Positions 9,217-17,685 of a stretch of DNA of 64,000 bases are shown piece by piece; the stretch's first letter is position 1, and each line of letters starts with the position of its first letter. The stretch is from the NCBI RefSeq assembly GCF_031432425.1, contig NZ_JAVKPH010000017.1, forward strand, positions 24,404-88,403, read 5' to 3'. This stretch comes from Ruixingdingia sedimenti. Lineage in GTDB: Bacteria; Pseudomonadota; Alphaproteobacteria; Rhodobacterales; Rhodobacteraceae. Position numbers and translations under genes: made by a program. Under the pieces are notes generated by a model. That model was not told the origin of the DNA. It ran no database searches and was given only the letters and a program-made list of their open reading frames with translations.

Positions 9217-10533
9217 TCAGGCCTTGCCGCTCAGCATGGCGTTATAGGTGGGTTTCAGCGCCACCTCCTTCATCAGCCAGGTGATCCACAGTTCTTCCAG
9301 CGGCGCGATGACGCCCGGGAAACTGGGGACGAGGTTGTTGTGATAGTCGAATTCCACCAGCATCGCGCGGCCGATGCGGGTGATCAGCGGGCAGGATGTA
9401 TAGCCGTCATAGATCGCCGTGCCCTCTGCCCCCGCGATCTGGGCGACCAGATGGTCCTCGATCACCGGGACCTGCCATTTGACGCTGGCCGCGGTCTTGC
9501 CCTTGGGCACCCCCGCCACGTCGCCGAGCGCGAAGATTTCCGGGAAACGGGGATGGCGGAGCGTCTTCTGATCCGCCTCGACCCAGCCCTGATCCGTCCA
9601 TTTGTCGGCCCATGGCAGGGGCGAGTTGCGCACCGCATCGGGCGCGCGCATGGGCGGGATGACGTTGATGAAATCGTAACCCAGTTCCTTGTCGCCGTCG
9701 GGCGTGGCGTAGGTGGCGATCCTGCGGCCCGGGTCGATGGCCTTCAACACATGGTCATAGGCCGCGTCGATCCCGCGTTCGGCGAACAGCATGCGCACCT
9801 TTTCCGACACGATGGGCACGCCGAAGAGCGTCTTGTTCTGCGCCGCATAGGTGATCTTCACCTTGCCGCGGTTGCCCTTGCGGGTGGCGTGGTCCTCGGC
9901 CAGGAAGGCGAGTTTCAGCGGCGCGCCGGCGCATTTCATCTCTGTCGCCGGCCGCCCGATCAGCGCCTGCCCGCCCGTGTCGGTGAAGGCGTCGAGCGCG
10001 GCCCAGGTTTTCGCGGCATAGTCGGGCCCGGCGTAATGCGCGCTGATGCCGTCGCGCCCCACCATGTCGAGCGAAAAGCCCTCCACCGCGTCCCAGTCGA
10101 GCTTCAGCCCGGTGGCGACGATCAGGAAGTCATAGGGCAGTTTCTGCCCGCCGGTGGTGGTGACGACCTTGGCGAAGGGGTCGATCTCTGCCGCGGCCTC
10201 TGCCACCCATGTCGCGGATTTCGGCAGCCAGCGCCCGGTGTCGGACACCGAATAGGACGCGGGTTTCAACCCCGCGGCGATCAGGGTGAAGCCGGGCTGA
10301 TACCAGTGTTCGCGGCGCGGATCGACCAGCGTGACCTGCGCGCCGTCCAGCCGTTCGGCCAGCCGGTTGGCCAGCGCCGCGCCGCCCGCCCCGGCGCCGA
10401 GGATGACGATGCGCGCCTGTGTGCGCAGCGGCGCGGCGCGCCCGGGCGCCGGGACCGACAGCGCGGCGATTCCGCCGGCGGCGAGACCCAGGAAGGCCCG
10501 GCGCGAGGCGGAAGGGGATGACAGGGGCTTCAT
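9217..10533 (-). CDS. sqr: Sulfide:quinone oxidoreductase, type II, Tat-exported
   Basis: A 438-residue FAD enzyme that oxidises sulfide to polysulfide/persulfide and passes electrons to quinone. A twin-arginine signal (SRRAFLGLAAGG, residues 10-21) implies folded export to the periplasm. The Rossmann FAD motif VILGAGAGGAALA is at ~43-55. The two redox cysteines are C201 in KCAGAPLK and C381 in YTSCPLITRIG, the pattern of the mitochondrial SQOR-like type II group; the third cysteine of type I enzymes is not seen. The DUF5368 gene follows at 12 bp, and a divergent Rrf2 regulator shares the upstream region with its FNR-like and SqrR-like sites. Confidence 0.88.
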   Translation of the reverse strand: MKPLSSPSASRRAFLGLAAGGIAALSVPAPGRAAPLRTQARIVILGAGAGGAALANRLAERLDGAQVTLVDPRREHWYQPGFTLIAAGLKPASYSVSDTGRWLPKSATWVAEAAAEIDPFAKVVTTTGGQKLPYDFLIVATGLKLDWDAVEGFSLDMVGRDGISAHYAGPDYAAKTWAALDAFTDTGGQALIGRPATEMKCAGAPLKLAFLAEDHATRKGNRGKVKITYAAQNKTLFGVPIVSEKVRMLFAERGIDAAYDHVLKAIDPGRRIATYATPDGDKELGYDFINVIPPMRAPDAVRNSPLPWADKWTDQGWVEADQKTLRHPRFPEIFALGDVAGVPKGKTAASVKWQVPVIEDHLVAQIAGAEGTAIYDGYTSCPLITRIGRAMLVEFDYHNNLVPSFPGVIAPLEELWITWLMKEVALKPTYNAMLSGKA

Positions 10534-10548
10534 GGGCTCTCCTCACAT

Positions 10549-10564
10549 ATTCCGGTTCGTGAAT
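10549..10564 (-). promoter_or_regulatory. SqrR/BigR-type operator ATTC-N8-GAAT
   Basis: ATTC (10549-10552), 8 nt, GAAT (10561-10564): the exact semi-palindrome described for the sulfide-sensing repressors SqrR/BigR. It lies 16 bp upstream of the sqr ATG, downstream of the proposed -10 element, where a bound repressor would block transcription. Confidence 0.6.
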
Positions 10565-10580
10565 GTCGCAACATATGCAC

Positions 10581-10586
10581 ATTATG
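10581..10586 (-). promoter_or_regulatory. Putative sqr -10 element
   Basis: CATAAT on the minus strand, 22 bp from the near edge of the FNR-like box at 10609-10622. No -35 match precedes it, as expected for an activator-dependent class II promoter. The implied start site is near 10574. Confidence 0.45.
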
Positions 10587-10608
10587 GAATGATCGGAAAT
10601 ATACCTCT

Positions 10609-10622
10609 TTGACTCAAGTCAA
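10609..10622. promoter_or_regulatory. FNR/CRP-family box TTGAC-N4-GTCAA
   Basis: TTGACTCAAGTCAA is a perfect dyad with the spacing of FNR-family sites (FnrL consensus TTGAT-N4-ATCAA; Nnr/Dnr sites TTG-N8-CAA). It lies between sqr and the Rrf2 gene. Its centre would be at -41.5 for the sqr promoter proposed here, and it ends 48 nt before the Rrf2 ATG. Confidence 0.55.
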
Positions 10623-10670
10623 GACGTCTGCCGCGCGGTCATGTCACAAAGATGCAAACAGGAGGTGAAG

Positions 10671-11102
10671 ATGCGGCTGACGATCAGAACGAATCTGGCG
10701 ATGCGCGTGCTGATGTATTGCGCCGTCAACCCCGGGCAGACGGTGCGCAAGCAGGACATCGCGGCGCGGTGCAACGCCTCGGAAAACCATCTGGCGCAGG
10801 TGATCCACAGTCTGGGGCTGCTCGGGTTCATCAAGACCCATCGCGGCCGGGGCGGCGGGATGCAGCTGGCGCGCGATGCGGCGGAAATCAGCGTGGGCTC
10901 GGTGATGCGCGCGATGGAGGGCGACCTGCCCTTCACCGAATGCTTCGCCGGCGGCGGCAACACCTGCCCCCTGTCCGGGTCCTGCCGGCTGAGCTGCGTG
11001 CTGGCCGATGCGGTCGAGGCGTTCTATGCCCAGCTCGACCGCCAGACGGTCGCCGATCTGGTCAAGGACAACAAGGGGCTGGAGGCGGTGCTGGCGGCCT
11101 GA
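10671..11102 (+). CDS. Rrf2-family Fe-S transcriptional regulator (NsrR-like)
   Basis: A 143-residue winged-helix regulator. The start at 10671 has a perfect GGAGG (10661-10665); an ATG 30 nt upstream has none. The N-terminal HTH (TNLAMRVLMYCAVNPG, then an ASENHLAQVIHSL recognition helix and the HRGRGGGMQLA wing) is intact. C91, C99 and C105 (C-x7-C-x5-C, plus C109) could hold a [2Fe-2S] or [4Fe-4S] cluster as in NsrR/IscR, though the first spacing differs slightly from both. Divergence from sqr makes it a candidate second regulator responding to NO, redox or sulfur species. NsrR versus another Rrf2 subgroup cannot be decided here. Confidence 0.85.
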   Translation: MRLTIRTNLAMRVLMYCAVNPGQTVRKQDIAARCNASENHLAQVIHSLGLLGFIKTHRGRGGGMQLARDAAEISVGSVMRAMEGDLPFTECFAGGGNTCPLSGSCRLSCVLADAVEAFYAQLDRQTVADLVKDNKGLEAVLAA

Positions 11103-11186
11103 ACACGGGCCAGCCGGGGGAACGATGCCGGGGCAAGACCTGTGAACGGCGGGGCGGGGCCGGTTCGGATGCCCCTGCGATCACAG

Positions 11187-11204
11187 GGCGGGGCTTGCCC
11201 CGCC
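11187..11204. terminator. GC hairpin between convergent Rrf2 and CapD-like genes
   Basis: A 7-bp perfect stem (11187-11193 with 11198-11204) with a CTTG tetraloop, lying just before the stop of the minus-strand gene. There is no T-tract, so terminator function is tentative. Confidence 0.4.
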
Positions 11205-11211
11205 ATGCGGC

Positions 11212-13245
11212 CTAGCTGCCCGCGCCGCCCATCACCGCCGACGGGTCGCGCCGCCCGGGCACCGGGGCGGCAGCCTCGGCCTTGCGCACCGCGGCCGCCG
11301 TCCCGGGGGCCTGCGGCGCGGCATCCGCGGGCCGGGCCCAGGTGAGATCGGCGATTTCCTCTGCCGGGGTATAGCCGGTGGGGGCGGCGGCGAAGATGTC
11401 GCGGATCGCGGGGATGTCGTCGGCCCGGCAGGCCTCTGCCAGCCGGTCGAGCAGCGGCGCGAGGCCGCCCCAGTCGAGCGAGCTTTCCGTCGCCGTCATG
11501 ATCCGCGGATGCCGCGTGGTGGTGACATTGGCGCCGATCAGCAGTTCCTCTGTCAGCTTCTCGCCCGGGCGTAGCCGGGTGAACACCACCGGAATGGTGT
11601 CATGCCCGCGCGGCACCGGCCGGCCGCCGGCGGGATCGTGGATCACCGGGTTGAAACCCGACAGCCGCACCATGCGCCGCGCCAGATCGGCGATCTTGAC
11701 CGGCCGGCCCATGTCCAGCACGAAGACATCGCCCCCCTGCGCCATCGCCCCCGCCTGGATCACCAGTTGCGCGGCCTCGGCGATGGTCATGAAATACCGC
11801 TCGATCTGCGGATGCGTCACCGTCACCGGCCCGCCCGCCGCGATCTGTTCGCGGAACAGCGGAATGACCGACCCCGAGGATCCCAGCACGTTGCCGAAGC
11901 GCACCATGGAAAACCGCGTCCGCCCCGGCCCCGCCGCCAGCGCCTGAAAGATCAGTTCGGCCATCCGTTTCGACGCGCCCATCACGTTCGTGGGCCGCAC
12001 CGCCTTGTCGGTGGACACGAGGATGACGCTTTCCACCCCCGCCGCCACCGCCGCCCGGCCGAGCGTCAGCGTGCCGAAGACGTTGTTCGTCACCCCCGCG
12101 ACGATGTTCTGTTCGACCAGCGGCACATGTTTGTAGGCCGCGGCGTGATAGATCGTCTGCACCCCGAACTGGTGCAGCAAGGCCGCCACCCGGTCGCCGT
12201 CGCGCACCGATCCCAGAAGCGGCACGATCCGCGTCGCCCGGCCCTCGGCGACGCAGAGCGCGCGCAGTTCCTGTTCCACCCGGTAGAGCGCGTATTCCGA
12301 CAGTTCCAGCAGCACCAGCGTATGCGGGTCGTGCCGCAGGATCTGGCGGCAGAGTTCCGACCCGATGGAGCCGCCGGCGCCCGTCACCAGCACCGATTTC
12401 GCCCCGATCGTGGCGCCCATCAGCTGCGGGTCGGGCGGCACCGGATCGCGGCCCAGAAGATCCTCGACCGTGACCTCGCGCACCTCGCTGATGCGCGCGC
12501 GCCCGCCCACCAGATCGGCCATGCCGGGGATGGTCTGCACCCGCACCGGCAGGTTTTCCAGCTGTTGCAGGATCGCCGCCCGCGTCGCCCGGCTGGCCGA
12601 GGGCATGGCCAGCAGCACCACCTTGGCGCCGTAATCCGCGATCAGCCGTTCCAGCCGCGCGGGCGCGAAGACCATCAGCCCGGCGATCTGGGTGCCGTGC
12701 AGTTCGCGCGCATCGTCGACAAAGGCCACCGGCGCGTAATCCGGCCCCTGCATCAGCGAGACCAGCAACTGCCGCCCCGACTGCCCGGCGCCGTAGATGA
12801 TGACCCGGGTCTTGAGCCGCGACTGCGTGCGCAGGTAAAGCGCGCGCAGCGCCGCGCGCACGCCGCCCACGGTGCAGAAGGCGATCAGCGCATAGATGAA
12901 GGGCACCGCCGCCGGGATCGGCGGCGCGAAGGCATAGAGCAGCAGCCCCAGAACCGCGCCCGAGGCCGCGACCCCCGCCACGATGGTGAACAGGGCCCGC
13001 GTGCTCATGTACCGGATGACGGCGCGGTAGAAGCCGAGCTTGATGAACACCGCCAGACTGACCGGCAGCATCGTCAGCAGGGCCGCCCAGAAATGCCAGT
13101 CGATCAGGAACGCCGGCGTTTCCAGCCGCAGCAGCATCGCCAGCGCAAAGCTGAACGCGATGAGCACGCTGTCGGCAAACAGTTGCAGTAGCCGTTTGTA
13201 GGGCCGCGGCAGACCGAACAGGGCGTTGAGCCAGTTCTGTGTCAT
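11212..13245 (-). CDS. Nucleoside-diphosphate-sugar 4,6-dehydratase/epimerase, CapD/WbpM/PglF type
   Basis: A 677-residue inner-membrane enzyme of surface polysaccharide synthesis. The first ~135 residues contain four transmembrane helices. A CoA-binding-like Rossmann domain follows (IIYGAGQSGRQLL, ~150), then the extended SDR catalytic domain with TGAGGSIGSELCRQI (~288) and STDKAVRPTNVMGASK (~405). In the last motif Met replaces the usual Tyr before the catalytic Lys, as in WbpM/PglF 4,6-dehydratases acting on UDP-GlcNAc. The last ~70 residues are low-complexity Ala/Pro-rich. It is convergent with the Rrf2 gene, and no glycosyltransferase cluster lies beside it. Confidence 0.88.
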   Translation of the reverse strand: MTQNWLNALFGLPRPYKRLLQLFADSVLIAFSFALAMLLRLETPAFLIDWHFWAALLTMLPVSLAVFIKLGFYRAVIRYMSTRALFTIVAGVAASGAVLGLLLYAFAPPIPAAVPFIYALIAFCTVGGVRAALRALYLRTQSRLKTRVIIYGAGQSGRQLLVSLMQGPDYAPVAFVDDARELHGTQIAGLMVFAPARLERLIADYGAKVVLLAMPSASRATRAAILQQLENLPVRVQTIPGMADLVGGRARISEVREVTVEDLLGRDPVPPDPQLMGATIGAKSVLVTGAGGSIGSELCRQILRHDPHTLVLLELSEYALYRVEQELRALCVAEGRATRIVPLLGSVRDGDRVAALLHQFGVQTIYHAAAYKHVPLVEQNIVAGVTNNVFGTLTLGRAAVAAGVESVILVSTDKAVRPTNVMGASKRMAELIFQALAAGPGRTRFSMVRFGNVLGSSGSVIPLFREQIAAGGPVTVTHPQIERYFMTIAEAAQLVIQAGAMAQGGDVFVLDMGRPVKIADLARRMVRLSGFNPVIHDPAGGRPVPRGHDTIPVVFTRLRPGEKLTEELLIGANVTTTRHPRIMTATESSLDWGGLAPLLDRLAEACRADDIPAIRDIFAAAPTGYTPAEEIADLTWARPADAAPQAPGTAAAVRKAEAAAPVPGRRDPSAVMGGAGS

Positions 13246-13558
13246 CTCGATCGCCTCGCCGTTCCCTGGTCGTCATGCGGTCCGGTTACTGCCGGCTCAC
13301 TCGAAAATCACGCTGCGAAAAGTGCCTACCTTCAAGGAATGGCAATACTCACTCCGTTGCACAGCATTACTGCGCCCGCAGCAACTTGCAAAGCGGTTTG
13401 ATCGCCGTGGCATGCCGGGACAGGCAATTCCCCGCTTGCGGGCGATGCTGCGGGCGCGCGGTGCCGAAAGCCCGGGCACCTGCGCGGAACGGGCTTGCCT
13501 TCGCGCCCCCGGCGTGAAACAGGGAACCGCCAAACGATTCCTGACCGCGGAGTGAGTC
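13246..13558. other. Intergenic region upstream of guaB
   Basis: 313 bp between divergent genes. Less GC-rich than its flanks near 13300-13350, consistent with promoters for guaB and the CapD-like gene. GGAG at 13549-13552 is the guaB RBS. I see no convincing ORF, RNA gene or repeat. Confidence 0.4.
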
Positions 13559-15007
13559 ATGCAGATTCGAGAGGCCCTTACCTTCGACGACGTGCTTCTG
13601 GTCCCCGCGGCCTCGAACGTCCTGCCGGCAGAGGCGGATGTGGGCACCCATGTCACCCGCGCGATCCGCATGAACATCCCGCTCCTGTCCAGCGCGATGG
13701 ACACGGTGACAGAGGCGCGGATGGCCATCGCCATGGCGCAGGCGGGCGGCATCGGCGTGATCCACCGCAACCTCGGCGTCGAGGAACAGGCGCGCGAGGT
13801 CAGCCGCGTGAAGCGGTTCGAAAGCGGCATCGTCTATGCGCCCATCACGCTGCGCGCCGACCAGACGCTGGCCGATGCCAAGGCGCTGATGGAACGCTAC
13901 AACATCACCGGCTTTCCGGTGGTGGACGACGCGGGCCGCGTGGTCGGCATCGTCACCAACCGCGACATGCGTTTCGCCAGCGACGACAAGACCCCCGTGC
14001 GGGTGATGATGACGGCCGAAAACCTCGCCATCCTTCAGGAACCCGCCGACCGCGACGCCGCGATCAGCCTGATGAAGGCGCGGCGGATCGAAAAGCTGCT
14101 GGTGACGGATGCCGCCGGCAAGCTGACGGGCCTTCTGACGCTGAAGGACACCGAAAAGGCGGTGCTGAACCCGCAGGCCTGCAAGGACGAGATGGGCCGG
14201 CTGCGCGTCGCCGCGGCCTCGACCGTGGGGGATGCGGGGTTCGAACGGTCGCAGGCGCTGATCGAGGCGGGGGTGGACATGGTGGTGATCGACACCGCGC
14301 ATGGCCATTCCGAGGGCGTGGCGCTGGCCGTCGAACGCATCAAGAAACTGTCGAACACCGTGCAGGTGGTCGCCGGCAACGTCGCCACGGCAGAGGCGAC
14401 GCGCGCGCTGATCGGCGCGGGGGCGGATGCGGTCAAGGTCGGCATCGGGCCGGGTTCTATCTGCACCACGCGGATCGTGGCGGGCGTGGGCGTGCCGCAG
14501 CTGACCGCGATCATGGATGCCGCGGGCGCGGCCGGCGATGTGCCGGTGATCGCCGACGGCGGCATCAAGTTCTCGGGCGATTTCGCCAAGGCGATCGCGG
14601 CGGGCGCGTCCTGCGCCATGGTGGGGTCCGCCATCGCCGGAACCGACGAGGCCCCGGGCGAGGTCATCCTGTGGAACGGCCGCAGCTTCAAGAGCTATCG
14701 CGGCATGGGCTCGCTCGGCGCGATGGCGCGCGGATCGGCCGACCGCTATTTCCAGAAGGACGCGGCCAGCGACAAGCTGGTGCCGGAAGGCATCGAGGGC
14801 CAGGTGCCCTACAAGGGCGCGGTGGCGGCGGTGCTGCACCAGATGGTGGGCGGGCTGCGCGCGGCCATGGGCTATACCGGCTGCCGCACCGTGGCCGAAA
14901 TGCGCAAGAACTGCCAGTTCGTGCGCATCACCGGCGCGGGGCTGAAGGAAAGCCACGTCCACGACGTGCAGATCACCCGCGAAAGCCCGAACTACCGGCT
15001 CGGTTGA
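13559..15007 (+). CDS. guaB: IMP dehydrogenase
   Basis: A 482-residue enzyme oxidising IMP to XMP with NAD+, the committed step of GMP synthesis. The sequence has the N-terminal FDDVLLVP, a Bateman CBS pair (about residues 95-205), the catalytic loop GIGPGSICTTRIVAGVGVPQ with active-site C302, the flap (YRGMGSLGAMARGSADRYF) and the C-terminal EGIEGQVPYKG. Length is normal. It is followed by a dispersed ~220-bp repeat (15043-15262) rather than by guaA. Confidence 0.97.
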   Translation: MQIREALTFDDVLLVPAASNVLPAEADVGTHVTRAIRMNIPLLSSAMDTVTEARMAIAMAQAGGIGVIHRNLGVEEQAREVSRVKRFESGIVYAPITLRADQTLADAKALMERYNITGFPVVDDAGRVVGIVTNRDMRFASDDKTPVRVMMTAENLAILQEPADRDAAISLMKARRIEKLLVTDAAGKLTGLLTLKDTEKAVLNPQACKDEMGRLRVAAASTVGDAGFERSQALIEAGVDMVVIDTAHGHSEGVALAVERIKKLSNTVQVVAGNVATAEATRALIGAGADAVKVGIGPGSICTTRIVAGVGVPQLTAIMDAAGAAGDVPVIADGGIKFSGDFAKAIAAGASCAMVGSAIAGTDEAPGEVILWNGRSFKSYRGMGSLGAMARGSADRYFQKDAASDKLVPEGIEGQVPYKGAVAAVLHQMVGGLRAAMGYTGCRTVAEMRKNCQFVRITGAGLKESHVHDVQITRESPNYRLG

Positions 15008-15042
15008 GGCGCGGCCACGCGGGGGAACCGATCCCCGTCACT

Positions 15043-15262
15043 CTGTCTGGCGAAGGCGCGTGCCTTCGCCACGGCGATGCAGATCGCGTTGCCCCGGCCG
15101 GGGGCCCAAAGCCCCCGGCCAGCGCCCGCCCCGCCCATGGCGGGCGCTTCTCGCCCGCCGGGGCAGGCGCTGGCCTATCCGGTGTTCCCGGCATCTCCGT
15201 CCCTATTGGCACCGCCGCGCGACGGGCGGGGGAAACGCGGTGCGTTTCCTGATCCCGCCCGG
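15043..15262 (+). repeat. Dispersed ~220-bp intergenic repeat, copy A
   Basis: Near-identical, in inverted orientation, to 29407-29630. Shared landmarks in order: a near-palindrome of GGCGAAGGC/GCCTTCGCC arms (15050-15071), a GC-rich hairpin around GGCCGGGGGC (15096-15121), an invariant block from CAGCGCCCGCC to GGCGCTGGCC, then GGTGTTCCCGGCATCTCCGT and GGTGCGTTTCCTGATCCCGC. It fills the gap between guaB and the convergent LysR gene. Six-frame translation gives no plausible protein. Confidence 0.85.
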
Positions 15263-15291
15263 CCCGGCGGCAGGATCATCCCCGCCCCGCC

Positions 15292-16188
15292 CTACCGCAG
15301 CCCCGCCGTCACCCCCGCCAGCCAGTCGCGGAAGGCCGCCAGCGGCGGATAGGTCGCCCGCGCCTCGGGCCAGACCAGCCAATAGCTCCCCACGCCGCCG
15401 AAGGCGGGGCCGAAGGCCGGGACCAGCCGCCCCTCGGCCAGTTCGGGTTCGGCCAGGAAATCGGGCAGCAGCGCCACGCCGAGCCCGTGGACCGCCGCCT
15501 GCGTCATCGGCGCGAACTGGTCGAACAGCATCCCCCGCGGCGGCGGCGCATCCACCCCCTGCGCCTGGAACCAGCGCGCCCAGGCCGTGGGCCGCGTCTC
15601 GATCTGCAACAGCGGCAGGTCCAGCAGATCCGCCGCCCCCGCCACCGGATGCGCGGCCAGAAAGGCGGGCGCGGCGCAGGCGATCAGCCGTTCCTGGAAC
15701 AGGTGCAGATGCCCCGCATCGCGCCAGTCGTCGCGGCCGAAATGGATCGCGGCATCGAACCCCTCGGCGGCGAAACTGAACCGTTTCAGCCGCGTCGCCA
15801 GATTCACCGTGATCCCCGGATGCGCCGACAGGAACCCCGCCAGCCGCGGCGCGAGCCACCGGGTGCCGAAGGCGGGCAGGATCGCAAGGCTCAGCACCCC
15901 CCCGCCCGGGTTCGCCGCCACCTCCATCGAGGCCCGCGCGATCAGGTCGAGCGCCCGGGTCACGTCGCGGCCATAGGCGCGCGCGGCCTCGGTCGGGATC
16001 AGGCGGCGGCGGTCGCGCAGGAACAGCGGCCGGCCCAGTTGCGATTCCAGGTTCTGCACCAGCCGGCTGACCGCGCCCTGCGTCAGGTCCAGCTCGCGCG
16101 CCGCCGCCGCCGTCGATCCGGTGCGCAACACCGCCTCGAAGGCCGTCAGCAGGCTGACCGAGGGCAGAAAACGCCGCGGGCGCGTCAT
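15292..16188 (-). CDS. LysR-family regulator, probable gcdH regulator
   Basis: A 298-residue LysR regulator of the GcvA-like subgroup. The N-terminal HTH spans ~residues 8-67 (FLPSVSLLTAFEAVLRTGST, then the LTQGAVSRLVQNLE recognition helix), and the effector domain runs to the C-terminus. It is divergent from gcdH with a 99-bp gap holding a clean dyad (16192-16210). LysR genes beside gcdH commonly control glutaryl-CoA dehydrogenase (GcdR-like), so regulation of lysine/tryptophan-derived glutarate catabolism is likely. The effector is unknown. Confidence 0.88.
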   Translation of the reverse strand: MTRPRRFLPSVSLLTAFEAVLRTGSTAAAARELDLTQGAVSRLVQNLESQLGRPLFLRDRRRLIPTEAARAYGRDVTRALDLIARASMEVAANPGGGVLSLAILPAFGTRWLAPRLAGFLSAHPGITVNLATRLKRFSFAAEGFDAAIHFGRDDWRDAGHLHLFQERLIACAAPAFLAAHPVAGAADLLDLPLLQIETRPTAWARWFQAQGVDAPPPRGMLFDQFAPMTQAAVHGLGVALLPDFLAEPELAEGRLVPAFGPAFGGVGSYWLVWPEARATYPPLAAFRDWLAGVTAGLR

Positions 16189-16191
16189 TGG

Positions 16192-16210
16192 ATATGCCTT
16201 CCATGCATAT
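16192..16210. promoter_or_regulatory. Dyad operator between LysR gene and gcdH
   Basis: ATATGC (16192-16197), 7 nt, GCATAT (16205-16210): a perfect 6-bp inverted repeat that contains T-N11-A spacing. It begins 4 bp upstream of the LysR start, the usual place for LysR autoregulation with divergent activation. Confidence 0.55.
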
Positions 16211-16287
16211 ACTGCGGTACAAATAGCGTTATCGCCGCCACGCCCACAAGCCTATAACGCCCGCAAACGCCCCCAAGGAGAGACCCG

Positions 16288-17508
16288 ATGACCGACCGGC
16301 CCAAACTCAAGCCCAAGGACGCCCCCGACCTGACCCGCTTCGACTGGGAAGACCCGTTCCGGCTGGAAGATCAGCTGACCGAGGACGAACGCATGATGCG
16401 CGACAGCGCCCGCGCCTATGCGCAGGAAAAGCTGATGCCCCGCGTGCTGACGGCCTTCCGCGAGGAACAGACCGACCCGGCGATCTTCCGCGAAATGGGC
16501 GAGATGGGCCTTCTGGGCGTGACCGTGCCCGAGGAATACGGCGGGCTCGGCGCCAGCTACGTCGCCTACGGCCTGATCGCGCGCGAGGTGGAACGGGTGG
16601 ATTCCGGCTATCGCAGCATGATGTCGGTGCAGTCCAGCCTCGTCATGTACCCGATCTACGCCTACGGGTCCGAGGACCAGCGCAAGAAATACCTGCCGAA
16701 ACTGGCCTCGGGCGAATGGATCGGCTGTTTCGGCCTGACCGAACCCGACGCCGGGTCCGACCCCGCGGGAATGAAGACGGTGGCGAAAAAGACCGCGGAC
16801 GGCTATGTGCTGAACGGATCCAAGATGTGGATCTCGAACGCGCCGATCGCGGATGTGTTCGTGGTCTGGGCGAAATCCGAGGCGCATGGCGGCAAGATCC
16901 GCGGCTTCGTGCTGGACAAGGGGACGAAGGGCCTGTCGGCGCCCAAGATCGGGGGCAAGCTGTCCTTGCGCGCCTCGATCACCGGCGAGATCGTGATGCA
17001 GGATGTCGCGGTCGGCGAAGACGCGCTGCTGCCGCATGTCGAAGGGCTCAAGGGCCCCTTCGGCTGCCTCAACCGCGCGCGCTACGGCATTTCCTGGGGC
17101 GCGCTCGGCGCGGCGGAATTCTGCTTCCACGCGGCGCGGCAGTATGGCCTCGACCGCAGGCAGTTCAACAAGCCGCTGGCGCAGACGCAGCTTTACCAGC
17201 TCAAGCTCGCCAACATGATGACGGAAATCACCCTCGGCCTGCAGGCGTCGCTGCGCGTCGGCCGGCTGATGGACGAGGCGCAGGCCGCGCCCGAGATGAT
17301 TTCGATCATCAAGCGCAACAACTGCGGCAAGGCGCTGGAGATCGCGCGGTGGGCGCGCGACATGCATGGCGGCAACGGCATCCAGGAGGAATTCCACGTC
17401 ATCCGCCACATGGTGAACCTGGAAACGGTGAACACCTACGAGGGCACCCATGACGTGCACGCCCTGATCCTGGGCCGCGCGGCGACGGGGTTGCAGGCGT
17501 TCTTCTGA
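16288..17508 (+). CDS. gcdH: Glutaryl-CoA dehydrogenase
   Basis: A 406-residue acyl-CoA dehydrogenase that oxidatively decarboxylates glutaryl-CoA to crotonyl-CoA in lysine and tryptophan degradation. FAD/substrate motifs are present: GCFGLTEPDAGSDP (~150), WISNAPIADVFVVWAK, and the catalytic base E385 in NTYEGTHDVH near the C-terminus. The GcdH-specific N-terminus (FDWEDPFRLEDQLTEDE) separates it from general acyl-CoA dehydrogenases. The RBS AAGGAGA sits about 10 nt before the ATG. It is probably under control of the divergent LysR protein and is followed directly by a palindromic repeat element. Confidence 0.95.
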   Translation: MTDRPKLKPKDAPDLTRFDWEDPFRLEDQLTEDERMMRDSARAYAQEKLMPRVLTAFREEQTDPAIFREMGEMGLLGVTVPEEYGGLGASYVAYGLIAREVERVDSGYRSMMSVQSSLVMYPIYAYGSEDQRKKYLPKLASGEWIGCFGLTEPDAGSDPAGMKTVAKKTADGYVLNGSKMWISNAPIADVFVVWAKSEAHGGKIRGFVLDKGTKGLSAPKIGGKLSLRASITGEIVMQDVAVGEDALLPHVEGLKGPFGCLNRARYGISWGALGAAEFCFHAARQYGLDRRQFNKPLAQTQLYQLKLANMMTEITLGLQASLRVGRLMDEAQAAPEMISIIKRNNCGKALEIARWARDMHGGNGIQEEFHVIRHMVNLETVNTYEGTHDVHALILGRAATGLQAFF

Positions 17509-17526
17509 GCGCGAAGCGAACGGTGA

Positions 17527-17653
17527 GGGCGGCGCCGGGGCGCTGCCCCGGACCCCGGGATATTTGGGGACAGAAAATGAAAATGACCGTTTCCTGTCTT
17601 TCACCGTGATCCAAATATCCCGGGGGTCCGGGGGCTGGCCCCCGGCGCCGCCC
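17527..17653. repeat. Palindromic intergenic element R1 (GGGATATTT family)
   Basis: Two inverted arms, 17527-17569 and 17611-17653, both built from a CCGGGGGC/GCCCCCGG hairpin followed by CCCGGGATATTTGG. The spacer carries GACAGAAAATGAAA. It lies between convergent gcdH and a NIPSNAP gene, and is one of six related copies in the window. It may act as a bidirectional terminator or mRNA 3' end. Confidence 0.8.
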
Positions 17654-17685
17654 TCTTCCCCCGCGCCACCGCCGGGCGATGGCCC

